Assembly: GCF_029227915.1 (NCBI RefSeq)
Contig: NC_079879.1
Span: 32,928,501 to 32,992,500 of the forward strand
Source of the DNA: Hydractinia symbiolongicarpus
Taxonomy: Eukaryota; Cnidaria; Hydrozoa; Anthoathecata; Hydractiniidae
DNA: 64,000 bases
Direction of reading: 5' to 3'
The stretch's first letter is position 1. Each line of letters begins with the position of its first letter. Below, piece by piece: positions 10,698 to 22,349 of this stretch. The notes beneath the pieces were generated by a model. The model worked only from the letters and a program-made list of their open reading frames with translations. It did no database searches and was not told where the DNA came from. Both the position numbers and the translations under genes were made by a program.

Positions 10698-10767
10698 CGC
10701 CGTAGATTAGTGGTTATAGCTCTCGTACTCTGTGCGGGAGACCGGGGTTCGATTCCTCTTGACGGCG
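10698..10767 (+). promoter_or_regulatory. Type 2 pol III internal promoter in the SINE head (box A and box B)
   Basis: Box A-like TAGATTAGTGG at 10703-10713 and exact consensus box B GGTTCGATTCC at 10746-10756, about 33 bp apart, which is normal tRNA-type spacing. Box A has A where consensus prefers a pyrimidine at position 4, so transcription strength is uncertain. Confidence 0.7.
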
Positions 10768-10920
10768 ATTCAACATGGGCGAGTGAATGTTACCATAGCC
10801 CCAGGTTAACCCAAGCCATGTGAGGGAAATTGGGAAGATGGCACACTGTGTGGGCCGTTGGATGTTGCCGGGAGTTGTCTAGTAGAGAGGCTAGTGAGGC
10901 TAGCCATGTAAAATATGCAC

Positions 10921-10937
10921 ATCTATCTATCTATCTA
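10921..10937 (+). repeat. (ATCT)n microsatellite tail of the SINE
   Basis: Four ATCT units plus a partial one. Simple-sequence tails of this kind are typical of SINEs whose partner LINE recognises a 3' microsatellite rather than poly-A. Confidence 0.85.
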
Positions 10938-10955
10938 TTGCTTGATCTTTTTTAT

Positions 10956-11053
10956 GCTATTTGCTAGCTAGCTCTTCAATTCAAGTAGCTCTAGCTAGCT
11001 ATTTAAGTTCTATTATTATTCCAGATCAGTCAGTAGTTTTATGCTAGCTAGCC
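10956..11053. repeat. TAGC-type microsatellite patch 2
   Basis: Scattered GCTAGCTAGCT and AGCTCTAGCTAGCTATTT runs. Same repeat type as 10541-10604. Confidence 0.65.
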
Positions 11054-11071
11054 TTAGGTGTGAGTGAGAAT

Positions 11072-11100
11072 AAGAAAGGGTTCATTACATACCCTTTCTT
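11072..11100. repeat. Perfect 10-bp stem hairpin (AAGAAAGGGT)
   Basis: AAGAAAGGGT (11072-11081) and ACCCTTTCTT (11091-11100) are exact reverse complements around a 9-base loop. It could be a palindromic end of a small element or a structured RNA. No further support. Confidence 0.55.
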
Positions 11101-11523
11101 TCTTCGCTTTCTTGAATATAACAAGCCCTTCCGTCAGTTGCGATATGGCTTAGATTTAGTTTGAGGCGCTATGTGTCCGAGAAAATGTCATGTGATGTTA
11201 ATAAAAGTGATTTATGTATCACGTGGCTAAAAAGTGTAGGCAGATTTAACCTAAACTGGAAACGGCACCATTTACGCTTGGTACCATATTTAAAAAAACA
11301 ACAAAAAACTCCATCGCCGTGCTAAAAACATGTTGTCTCGCTCACTAGAAAAATGTACTTAAGAATGACCATATGAAATCGCTGGGAGACTGGGCCCCAA
11401 AACGACGGATTTTTGATATTTTTGATGTATAGGGGGACGGGGCGCGGAAATCGTATAGAAATCCTATATACTCTCCACCGTGCTTACTTTTTCTTTTATA
11501 TTTGGCTTATTTAATGAGGAAAT
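11101..11523. other. Non-coding stretch, nothing recognised
   Basis: Mostly AT-rich with local GC patches ('gggccccaaaacgacgg', 'gggggacggggcgcgg' near 11432-11447). No reading frame, RNA gene or named repeat could be supported. Confidence 0.4.
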
Positions 11524-11571
11524 GGGCTCCGCTACGCTCCGGGCGCTGACGCGCCCTCCGCTTCTCTCCGC
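11524..11571. repeat. GC-rich right end of the island with hairpin
   Basis: This 48-bp segment has composition quite unlike the rest: three related words 'gctccgctacgctcc', 'gccctccgc' and 'tctctccgc', plus the hairpin GGGCGC-TGAC-GCGCCC at 11541-11556. It ends exactly where the satellite resumes and supplies the right 8-bp inverted repeat. It looks like a transposon or rearrangement terminus. Confidence 0.6.
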
Positions 11572-12690
11572 AAAAATATAGATAGATAAGTCATTTTTTA
11601 TTGAGGGACCAATCCTAGCCGTTAGCTCGCGTTGAAAAAATAGAGAAAGTTTCAAAAACTACATTTCATTGACTTTCTAGCGGGATCAGTCCGTTTCACT
11701 TACAACGGTTGCGTCACATATTCGTACTAAAATGGATTTAGCAATATGTTTCAGATATTACTAGGTTATATCGCTTTTAACAGTGAAACGATTGACTGTG
11801 GTACTTAATTGAACTGATTTTGGACTTTGACCTTATTAATGTGATAAATGAGCCAATTCGACTCAAAGAAATACCATTCTTCGTAATTTGACATGATTGC
11901 TGTAACTCAGCGATTACACTAGTCGGTGTGATAGCGATTTATTTAAAAGTGTAGATGAATAAGTCATTTTTTACTGTGGGACAAATCCTGGCCGTTAGCG
12001 CGCGCTGACGAAGTAGAATCAGTTTCAAAAACTACATCTCATTGACTTACTAACGGTATCAGTCCGTTTCACTTACAACGGTTGCTTCACCTATTCGTAC
12101 CAACATATAATTAGCGATATTTTTCTGATATTACTAGGTTCCATCGCTTTTAACAGTGAAACGATTGACTGTGTGACTTAATTGAACTGATTTTAGACTT
12201 CAAACTTATAAATGTAATAAATGAGACATTTGGACCCCAAGAAATAACATTCTTCTTAATTTGACATGATTGCTCGACTTCAGCTATTACACTGGGCTCT
12301 ACGGTAGTGCTTTATTTAAAAGTGTAGATAAATAAGTCAGTTTTAACTGTGGGACCAATCCTAGCCGTTAGCGCGCTCTGAAGAAATAGAGAAAGCTTCG
12401 AAAACTACATTTCATTGACTTTCTAACGGTATCAGTCCGTTTGAGTTACAACGGTTGCGTCACATATTCGTACCAACATGTATTTAGCGATATGTTTCTG
12501 ATGTTACTAGGTTGCATCGCTTTTAACGGTGGAACGATTGACTATGGGACTTAATTGAACTGATTTTAGACTTTGAACTTATAAAGGTGATAAATGAGAC
12601 AATTGGATCCCCAGAACAAACATTCTTCTTAATTTGACATGATTGCTCGAACTCAGCGATTACACTGGGCGCTGTGACGGTGCTTTATTT
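11572..12690 (+). repeat. Three-monomer HOR unit X, copy 2 (1119 bp)
   Basis: Nearly identical to 5783-6901, with the same opening variant and 'ccaacatataattagcg'. It starts at the first base after the island. The next 'aaaaatatagatagataag' is at 12691, exactly 1119 bp on. It shows that the island interrupted an existing HOR pattern. Confidence 0.8.
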
Positions 12691-15292
12691 AAAAATATAG
12701 ATAGATAAGTCATTTTTTATTGAGGGACCAATCCTAGCCGTTAGCTCGCGTTGAAAAAATAGAGAAAGTTTCAAAAACTACATTTCATTGACTTTCTAGC
12801 GGGATCAGTCCGTTTCACTTACAACGGTTGCGTCACATATTCGTACTAAAATGGATTTAGCAATATGTTTCAGATATTACTAGGTTATATCGCTTTTAAC
12901 AGTGAAACGATTGACTGTGGTACTTAATTGAACTGATTTTGGACTTTGACCTTATTAATGTGATAAATGAGCCAATTCGACTCAAAGAAATACCATTCTT
13001 CGTAATTTGACATGATTGCTGTAACTCAGCGATTACACTAGTCGGTGTGATAGCGATTTATTTAAAAGTGTAGATGAATAAGTCATTTTTTACTGTGGGA
13101 CAAATCCTGGCCGTTAGCGCGCGCTGACGAAGTAGAATCAGTTTCAAAAACTACATCTCATTGACTTACTAACGGTATCAGTCCGTTTCACCTACAACGG
13201 TCGCGTCACCTATTTGTACCAACATGTATTTAGCGATATTTTTCTGATATTACTAGGTTGCATCGCTTTTAACAGTGAAAAGATTGACTGTGGGACTTAA
13301 TTGAACTGATTTTGGACTTCAACCCTATATATGTGTTAAATGAGCCAATTGGACTCTAAGAAATAACATTCTTCATAATTTGCATGATTGCTGGAACTCA
13401 GCGATTACACTGGGCACTGTGACGGTGCTTTATTTAAAAGTGTAGGTAAATAAGTCATTTTTTATTGAGGGACCAATCCTAGCCGTTAGCTTGCGTTGAA
13501 AAATTAGAGAAAGTTTCAAAAACTATATTTCATTGACTTTCTAGCGGGATCAGTCCGTTTCACTTACAACGGTTGCGTCACATATTCGTACCAAAATGTA
13601 TTTAGCGATATGATTCTGATGTTACTAGGTTGCATCGCTTTTAATGGTGAAACGACTGACTGTGGGACTTAATTGAACTGACTTTGGACTTTGCCTATAT
13701 ATGTGTTAAATGAGCCAATTGGACTCTAAGAAATAACATTTTTCTTAATTAGACATGATTGCTCGACTTCAGCTTTAACACTGGGCTCTGCGGTAGTGCT
13801 TTATTTAAAAGTGTAGATAAATATCAGTTTTAACTGTGGGACCAATCCTTGCCGTTAGCGCGCGCTGAAGAAATAGAGAAACTTTGGAAAACTACATTTC
13901 ATTGACTTTCTAAAGGTATCAGTCCGTTTGAGCTACAACGGTTGCGTCACATATTCGTACCAACATGTATTTAGCGATATTTTTCTGATATTACTAGGTT
14001 GCATCGCTTTTAACAGTGAAAAGATTGACTGTGGGACTTAATTGAACTGATTTTGGACTTCAACCCTATATATGTGTTAAATGAGCCAATTGGACTCTAA
14101 GAAATAACATTCTTCATAATTTGCATGATTGCTGGAACTCAGCGATTACACTGGGCACTGTGACGGTGCTTTATTTAAAAGTGTAGGTAAATAAGTCATT
14201 TTTTATTGAGGGACCAATCCTAGCCGTTAGCTTGCGTTGAAAAATTAGAGAAAGTTTCAAAAACTATATTTCATTGACTTTCTAGCGGGATCAGTCCGTT
14301 TCACTTACAACGGTTGCGTCACATATTCGTACCAAAATGTATTTAGCGATATGATTCTGATGTTACTAGGTTGCATCGCTTTTAATGGTGAAACGACTGA
14401 CTGTGGGACTTAATTGAACTGATTTTGGACTTTGCCTATATATGTGTTAAATGAGCCAATTGGACTCTAAGAAATAACATTTTTCTTAATTAGACATGAT
14501 TGCTCGACTTCAGCTTTAACACTGGGCTCTGCGGTAGTGCTTTATTTAAAAGTGTAGATAAATATCAGTTTTAACTGTGGGACCAATCCTTGCCGTTAGC
14601 GCGCGCTGAAGAAATAGAGAAACTTTGGAAAACTACATTTCATTGACTTTCCAATGGTATCAGTTCGTTTGAATTACAACGGTTGCGTCACATATTCGTA
14701 CTAACATGTGTTTAGCGATATGTTTCTGATAATATTAGGTTCCATCGCTTTTAACAGTGAAACGATTGACTGTGTGACTTAACTGAACTGATTTTAGACT
14801 TCAAACTTATAAATGTAATAAATGAGACATTTGGACCCCAAGAAATAACATTCTTCTTAATTTGACATGATTGCTCGACTTCAGCTATTACACTGGGCTC
14901 TACGGTAGTGCTTTATTTAAAAGTGTAGATAAATAAGTCAGTTTTAACTGTGGGACCAATCCTAGCCGTTAGCGCGCTCTGAAGAAATAGAGAAAGTTTC
15001 GAAAACTACATTTCATTGACTTTCTAACGGTATCAGTCCGTTTGAGTTACAACGGTTGCGTCACATATTCGTACCAACATGTATTTAGCGATATGTTTCT
15101 GATGTTACTAGGTTGCATCGCTTTTAACGGTGGAACGATTGACTATGGGACTTAATTGAACTGATTTTAGACTTTGAACTTATAAATGTGATAAATGAGA
15201 CAATTGGATCCCCAGAACAAACATTCTTCTTAATTTGACATGATTGCTCGAACTCAGCGATTACACTGGGCGCTGTGACGGTGCTTTATTTA
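12691..15292 (+). repeat. Extended unit Y' containing an internal dimer repeat
   Basis: Begins like unit Y at 6902 but runs seven monomers before the next 'aaaaatatag' variant (15293). The excess includes a two-monomer repeat: 'caaccctatatatgtg' recurs near 13320 and 14061 (offset 741), as does 'cttaattagacatgattgc' in the partner monomer. The dimer matches the type seen at 4100-5455. Confidence 0.7.
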
Positions 15293-18200
15293 AAAATATA
15301 GATAAATAAGTCATTTTTTATTGAGGGACCAATCCTAGCCGTTAGCTCGCGTTGAAAAAATAGAGAAAGTTTCAAAAACTACATTTCATTGACTTTCTAG
15401 CGGGATCAGTCCGTTTCACTTACAACGGTTGGGTCACATATTCGTACCAACATGTATTTAGCGATATGTTTCTGATGTTACTAGGTTGCATCGCTTTTAA
15501 TGGTGAAACGACTGACTGTGGGACTTAATTGAACTGATTTTGGACTTTGCCTTATATATGTGTTAAATAAGCCAATTGGACTCTAAGAAATAACATTCTT
15601 CTTAATTTGACATGATTGCTGGAACTCAGCGATTACACTGGGCTCTACGGTAGTGCTTCATTTAAAAGTGTAGATAAATAAGTCATTTTCTACTGTGGGA
15701 CCAATTCTAGCAGTTATATAGCGCTGAAGAAATAGAGACGGTTTCAAAAACTACATTTCTTCAACTTTCTAAAGGTATCAGTCCGTTTGAGCTACAACGG
15801 TTGCGTCACATATTCGTACCAACATGTATTTAGCGATATTTTTCTGATATTACTAGGTTGCATCGCTTTTAACAGTGAAAAGATTGACTGTGTTACTTAA
15901 TTGAACTCATTTTGGACTTTGACCTTATATATGTGATCAATGAGCCTATTGGACTCCAAAAAATAACATTCTTCTTAATTTGACATGATTGCTGGAACTC
16001 AGCGATTACACTGGCCGCTGTGATAGCGCTTTATTTAAAACTGTAGATAAATAAGTCATTTTTTACTGTGGGACCAATCCTAGCCGTTAGCTCGCGCTGA
16101 AGAATTAGAGACAGTTTCAAAGACTATATTTCTTTGACTTTCTAACAGTATCAGTCCGTTGGAGTTACAAGGTTTCGTCACATATTCGTACTAAAATGGA
16201 TTTAGCAATATGTTTCAGATATTACTAGGTTACATCGCTTTTAACAGTGAAACGATTGACTGTGGTACTTAATTGAACTGATTTTGGACTTTGACCTTAT
16301 TAATGTGATAAATGAGCCAATTGGACTCAAAGAAATACCATTCTTCGTAATTTGACATGATTGCTGTAACTCAGCGATTACACTAGTCGGTGTGATAGCG
16401 ATTTATTTAAAAGTGTAGATAAATAAGTCATTTTTTATTGAGGAACCAATCCTAGCCGTTAGCTCGCGTTGAAAAAATAGAGAAAGTTTCAAAAACTACA
16501 TTTCATTGACTTTCTAGCGGGATCAGTCCGTTTCACTTACAACGGTTGCGTCAGATATTCGTACCAAAATGTATTTAGCGATATGTTTCTGATGTTACTA
16601 GGTAGCATCGCTTTTAATGGTGAAACGACTGACTGTGGGACTTAATTGAACTGATTTTGGACTTTGCCTTATATATGTGTTAAATGAGCCAATTGGACTC
16701 TAAGAAATAACATTCTTCTTAATTTGACATGATTGCTCGACTTCAGCTTTAACACTGGGCTCTGCGGTAGTCCTTTATTTAAAAGTGTAGATAAATATCA
16801 GTTTTAACTGTAGGATCAATCCTAGCCGTTAGCGCGCGCTGAAGAAATAGAGAAACTTTGAAAAACTACATTTCATTGACTTTCTAATGGTATCAGTTCG
16901 TTTGAGTTACAACGGTTGCGGCACATACTCGTACCAACATGTGTTTAGCGATTATTTCTGATATTACTAGGTTCCATCGCTTTTAACAGTGAAACGATTG
17001 ACTGTGTGACTTAACTGAACTGATTTTAGACTTCAAACTTATAAATGTAATAAATGAGACATTTGGACCCCAAGAAATAACATTCTTCTTAATTTGACAT
17101 GATTGCTCGAACTCAGCGATTACACTGGGCGCTGTGGTAGCGCTTTACTTAAAAATGTAGATAAATAAGTCATTTTTTACTGTGGGACCAATCCTAACCG
17201 TTAAGGCGCGCTGAAGAAATAGAGAAAGTTTCGAAAACTACATTTCATTGACTTTCTAATGGTATCAGTCCGTTTGAGTTACAACGGTTGCGTCACATAT
17301 TTGTACCAACATGTATTTAGCGATATGTTTCTGATATTACTAGGCTGCATTGCTTTTAACGGTGAAACGATTGAATGTGGGACTTAATTGAACTGATTTT
17401 GGACTTTGACCTTGTTAATGGGATAAATGAGCCAATTCGACTTCAAGATATAACATTCATCTTAAGTTGACATGATTGCTGTAACTCAGCGATAACACTG
17501 GCCGCTGTGATAGCGCTTTATTTAAAAGTGTAGGTGGATAAGTCATTTTTTCCTGTGGGACAAATCCTAGCCGTTAGCGCGCTGACGAAATAGAATCAGT
17601 TTCAAAAGCTACATTTTATTAACTTACTAACGGTGTCAGTCCGTTTCACTTACAACGGTTGCGTCACATATTCGTACCAACATGTATTTAGCGATATGTT
17701 TCTGATGTTACTAGGTTGCATCGCTTTTAATGGTGAAAACATTGACTGTGGGACTGAATTGAACTGATTTTGGACTTTGACCTTATATATGTGATAAATG
17801 AGCCTTTTCGACTCCGAGAAATAACATTCTCCTTAAGTTGACATGATTGCTGTAACTCAGCGATTACACTGGGCGCTGTGACGGTGCTTTATTTAAAAGT
17901 GTAGATAAATAAGTCATTTTTTATTGAGGGACCAATCCTAGCCGTTAGCTCGCGTTGAAAAAATAGAGATAGTTTCAAAAACTACATTTCATTGACTTTC
18001 TAGCGGGATCAGTCCGTTTCACTTACAACGGTTGCGTCACATATTCGTACCAACATGTATTTAGCGATATGTTTCTGATGTTACTAGGTTGCATCGCTTT
18101 TAATGGTGAAACGACTGACTGTGGGACTTAATTGAACTGATTTTGGACTTTGCCTTATATATGTGTTAAATGAGCCAATTGGACTCTAAGAAATAACATT

Positions 18201-18329
18201 CTTCTTAATTTGACATGATTGCTGGAACTCAGCGATTAACTGGCCGCTGTGATAGCGCTTCATTTAAAATTGTAGATAAATAAGTCATTTTCTACTGTGG
18301 GACCAATCCTAGCAGTTATGTCGCGATGA

Positions 18330-21180
18330 AGAAATAGAGACGGTTTCAAAAACTACATTTCTTCAACTTTCTAAAGGTATCAGTCCGTTTGAGCTACAAC
18401 GGTTGCGTCACATATTCGTACCAACATATATTTAGCGATATGTTTCTGATATTACTAGGTTGCATCGCTTTTAACAGTTAAACGATTGGCTGTGGAATTT
18501 ATACGAACTGATTTTGGACTTTGACCTTATAAATGTGTTAAATGAGCCAATTGGACTCCAAGAAATAACATTTTTCTTAATTTCACATGATTGCTGTAAC
18601 TCAGCGATAACACTGGCCGCTGTGATAGCGCTTTATTTAAAAGTGTAGATAAATAAGTCATTTTTTACTGTGGGACAAATCCTAGCCGTTAGCGCGCGCT
18701 GACGAAATAGAATCAGTTTCAAAAGCTACATTTCATTGACATACTAACGGTGTCAGTCCGTTTCACTTACAACGGTTGCTTCACCTATTCATACCAACAT
18801 GTATTTAGCGATATTTTTCTGATATTACTAGGTTGCATCGCTTTTAACAGTGAAAAGATTGACTGTGTGACTTAATTGAACTGATTTTGGACTTTGACCT
18901 TATATATGTGATAAATGAGCCTATTGGACTCCTAGAAATAACATTCTTCTTAATTTGACATGATTGCTGGAACTCAGCGATTACACTGGCTGCTGTGATA
19001 GCGCTTTATTTAAAACTGTAGATAAATAAGTCATTTTTTACTGTGGGACCAATCCTAGCCGTTAGCTCGCGCTGAAGAAATAGAGACAGTTTCAAAGACT
19101 ATATTTCTTTGACTTTCTAACAGTATCAGTCCGTTTGAGTTACAAGGTTTCTTCACATATTCGTACCAAAATGGATTTAGCAATATGTTTCAGATATCAC
19201 TAGGTTGCATCGCTTTTAACAGTTAAACGATTAGCTGTGGGATTTAATTGAACTGATTTTGGGTTTTGACCTTATAAATGTGTTAAATGAGCCAATTGGA
19301 CTCCAAGAAATAACATTTTTCGTAATTTCACATGATTGCTGTAACTCAGCGATAACACTGGCCGCTGTGATAGCGCTTTATTTAAAAGTGTAGATGAATA
19401 AGTCATTTTTTACTGTGGGACAAATCCTAGCTGTTAGCGCGAGCTGACGAAATAGAATCAGTTTCAAAAGCTACATTTCATTGACTTACTAACGGTATCA
19501 GTCAGTTTCACTTACAACGGTTGCTTCACCTATTCGTACCAACATATAATTAGCGATATTTTTCTGATATTACTAGGTTGCATCGCTTTTAACAGTGAAA
19601 AGATTGACTGTGTGACTTAATTGAACTGATTTTGGACTTTGACCATATATATGTGATAAATTAGCCTATTGGACTCCAAGAAATAACATTCTTCTTAATT
19701 TGACATGATTGCTCGAACTCAGCGATTACACTGGGCGCTGTGGTAGCGCTTTACTTAAAAATGTAGATAAATAAGTCATTTTCTACTGTGGGACCAATCC
19801 TAACCGTTAAGGCGCGATGAAGAAATAGAGACGGTTTCAAAAACTACATTTCTTCAACTTTCTAAAGGTATCAGTCCGTTTGAGCTACAACGGTTGCGTC
19901 ACATATTCGTACCAACATATATTTAGCGATATGTTTCTGATATTACTAGGTTGCATCGCTTTTAACAGTTAAACGATTGGCTGTGGAATTTATACGAACT
20001 GATTTTGGACTTTGACCTTATAAATGTGTTAAATGAGCCAATTGGACTCCAAGAAATAACATTTTTCTTAATTTCACATGATTGCTGTAACTCAGCGATA
20101 ACACTGGCCGCTGTGATAGCGCTTTATTTAAAAGTGTAGATAAATAAGTCATTTTTTACTGTGGGACAAATCCTAGCCGTTAGCGCGCGCTGACGAAATA
20201 GAATCAGTTTCAAAAGCTACATTTCATTGACATACTAACGGTGTCAGTCCGTTTCACTTACAACGGTTGCTTCACCTATTCATACCAACATGTATTTAGC
20301 GATATTTTTCTGATATTACTAGGTTGCATCGCTTTTAACAGTGAAAAGATTGACTGTGTGACTTAATTGAACTGATTTTGGACTTTGACCTTATATATGT
20401 GATAAATGAGCCTATTGGACTCCTAGAAATAACATTCTTCTTAATTTGACATGATTGCTGGAACTCAGCGATTACACTGGCTGCTGTGATAGCGCTTTAT
20501 TTAAAACTGTAGATAAATAAGTCATTTTTTACTGTGGGACCAATCCTAGCCGTTAGCTCGCGCTGAAGAAATAGAGACAGTTTCAAAGACTATATTTCTT
20601 TGACTTTCTAACAGTATCAGTCCGTTTGAGTTACAAGGTTTCTTCACATATTCGTACCAAAATGGATTTAGCAATATGTTTCAGATATCACTAGGTTGCA
20701 TCGCTTTTAACAGTTAAACGATTAGCTGTGGGATTTAATTGAACTGATTTTGGGTTTTGACCTTATAAATGTGTTAAATGAGCCAATTGGACTCCAAGAA
20801 ATAACATTTTTCGTAATTTCACATGATTGCTGTAACTCAGCGATAACACTGGCCGCTGTGATAGCGCTTTATTTAAAAGTGTAGATGAATAAGTCATTTT
20901 TTACTGTGGGACAAATCCTAGCTGTTAGCGCGAGCTGACGAAATAGAATCAGTTTCAAAAGCTACATTTCATTGACTTACTAACGGTATCAGTCAGTTTC
21001 ACTTACAACGGTTGCTTCACCTATTCGTACCAACATATAATTAGCGATATTTTTCTGATATTACTAGGTTGCATCGCTTTTAACAGTGAAAAGATTGACT
21101 GTGTGACTTAATTGAACTGATTTTGGACTTTGACCATATATATGTGATAAATTAGCCTATTGGACTCCAAGAAATAACAT
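18330..21180 (+). repeat. Four-monomer HOR, two copies (1491 bp)
   Basis: The private variant 'tgtggaatttatacgaac' occurs at 18491 and 19982 (offset 1491), and 'gattagctgtgggattt' plus 'gattttgggttttgacc' recur at the same offset. The first monomer of the second copy is chimeric: 'ctaaccgttaaggcgcg' near 19800 matches a monomer near 17196, while the following 'atgaagaaatagagacgg' matches 18325. That places a recombination junction within a few tens of bases there. Confidence 0.8.
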
Positions 21181-22349
21181 TCTTCTTAATTTGACATGAT
21201 TGCTGGAACTCAGCGATTACACTGGCCGCTGTGATAGCGCTTTTTTAAAAACTGTAGATAAATAAGTCATTTTTTACTGTGGGACCAATCCTAACCGTTA
21301 ACGCGCGCTGAAGAAATAGAGACAGCTTCAAAAACTACATTTCATTGACTTTCTAACGGTATCAATCTGTTTGAGTTACAACGGTTGCGTCACCTATTCG
21401 TACCAACTTATATTTAGCGATATGTTTCTGATATTGCTATGTTGCATCGTTTTTAACAGTGAAACGATTGACTGTGTGACTTAATTGAACTGATCTTAGA
21501 CTTTGAACTTATAAATGTGATAAATGAGACAATTGGACCCCTAGAAATAACATTCTTCTTAATTTGACATGATTGCTGGACTTCAGCTTTAACACTGGGC
21601 TCTGCGGTAGTGCTTTATTTAAAAGTGTAGATATATATCAGTTTTAACTGTGGCACCAATCCTAGCCGTTAGCGCGCGCTGAAGAAATAGAGAAAGTTTG
21701 GAAAACTACATTTCATTGACTTTCTAATGGTATCAGTCCGTTTGAGTTACAACGGTTGCGTCACATATTCGTACCAACATGTATTTAGCGATATGTTTCT
21801 GATGTTACTAGGTTGCATTGCTTTTAATGGTGAAACGACTGACTGTGGGACTTAATTGAACTGATTTTGGACTTTGCCTTATATATGTGTTAAATGAGCC
21901 AATTGGACTCTAAGAAATAACATTCTTCTTAATTTGACATGATTGCTGGAACTCAGCGATTAACTGGCCGCTGTGATAGCGCTTCATTAAAAAAAATTGA
22001 AGATAAATAAGTGATTTTCTACTGTGGGACCAATCCTAGCAGTTATATCGCGCTGAAGATGTAGAGACGGTTTCAAAAACTACATTTCTTCAACTTTCTA
22101 AAGGTATCAGTCCGTTTGAGCTACAAGGGTTGCGTCACATATTCGTACCAACATATATTTAGCGATATGTTTCTGATATTACTAGGTTGCATCGCTTTTA
22201 ACAGTGAAACGATTGGCTGTGGGATTTAATTGAACTGATTTTGAACTTTGACCTTATAAATGTGTTAAATGAGCTAATTGGACTCCAAGAAACAACATTT
22301 TTCTTAATTTGACATGATTGCTGTAATTCAGCGATAACACTGGCCGCTG

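Larger units (their letters stand above)
10695..10938 (+). mobile_element. tRNA-headed SINE with (ATCT)n tail
   Basis: A non-autonomous retroposon transcribed by RNA polymerase III and mobilised by a LINE reverse transcriptase in trans (family knowledge). The head at 10698-10767 folds as a tRNA: acceptor CGCCGT/ACGGCG (6 of 6), anticodon stem CTCGT/GCGGG (5 pairs including G-U) with loop ACTCTGT, and T stem with 4 of 5 pairs. Box B GGTTCGATTCC is exact and box A (TAGATTAGTGG) is close. A non-tRNA body of about 150 bp follows (10768-10919, contains 'gccccaggttaacccaag' and 'ggaaattgggaagatgg'). The element ends in an ATCT tetranucleotide tail (10921-10937) rather than poly-A. A short direct repeat TATTG at 10690-10694 and 10936-10940 may be the target duplication. 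Central conserved SINE domains (CORE, V, Deu, Nin, Ceph) could not be assigned by eye. Confidence 0.85.
8391..11571. other. Non-satellite island inserted into the array
   Basis: The satellite stops after 'ggtgctttatttaa' (ending 8390) and resumes at 'aaaaatatagatagataag' (11572), so the monomer is continued in register across 3.18 kb of unrelated DNA. The inner edges carry an 8-bp inverted repeat, GCGGAGAG at 8408-8415 and CTCTCCGC at 11564-11571. Outside it, the left sequence 8389-8407 resembles the right sequence from 11572 with a few differences, as expected for a target duplication of about 17-20 bp that has since diverged. The island has no long open reading frame. It is a mosaic of low-complexity tracts, SINE and tRNA-like parts and AT-rich decayed repeats. 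It could be one non-autonomous transposon with nested insertions, a chromosomal fragment captured during array breakage, or serial insertions at one site. Confidence 0.9.

Noticed and set aside
9195-10767. Functional tRNA genes
   Set aside because: Each of the three candidates has a defect (4-base anticodon loop, unpaired anticodon arm, or C instead of T before the anticodon), and one is clearly a SINE head.
8391-11571. Autonomous transposon (transposase or reverse transcriptase)
   Set aside because: No frame above about 80 codons and no recognisable catalytic motif in six frames; at most a non-autonomous or mosaic element.
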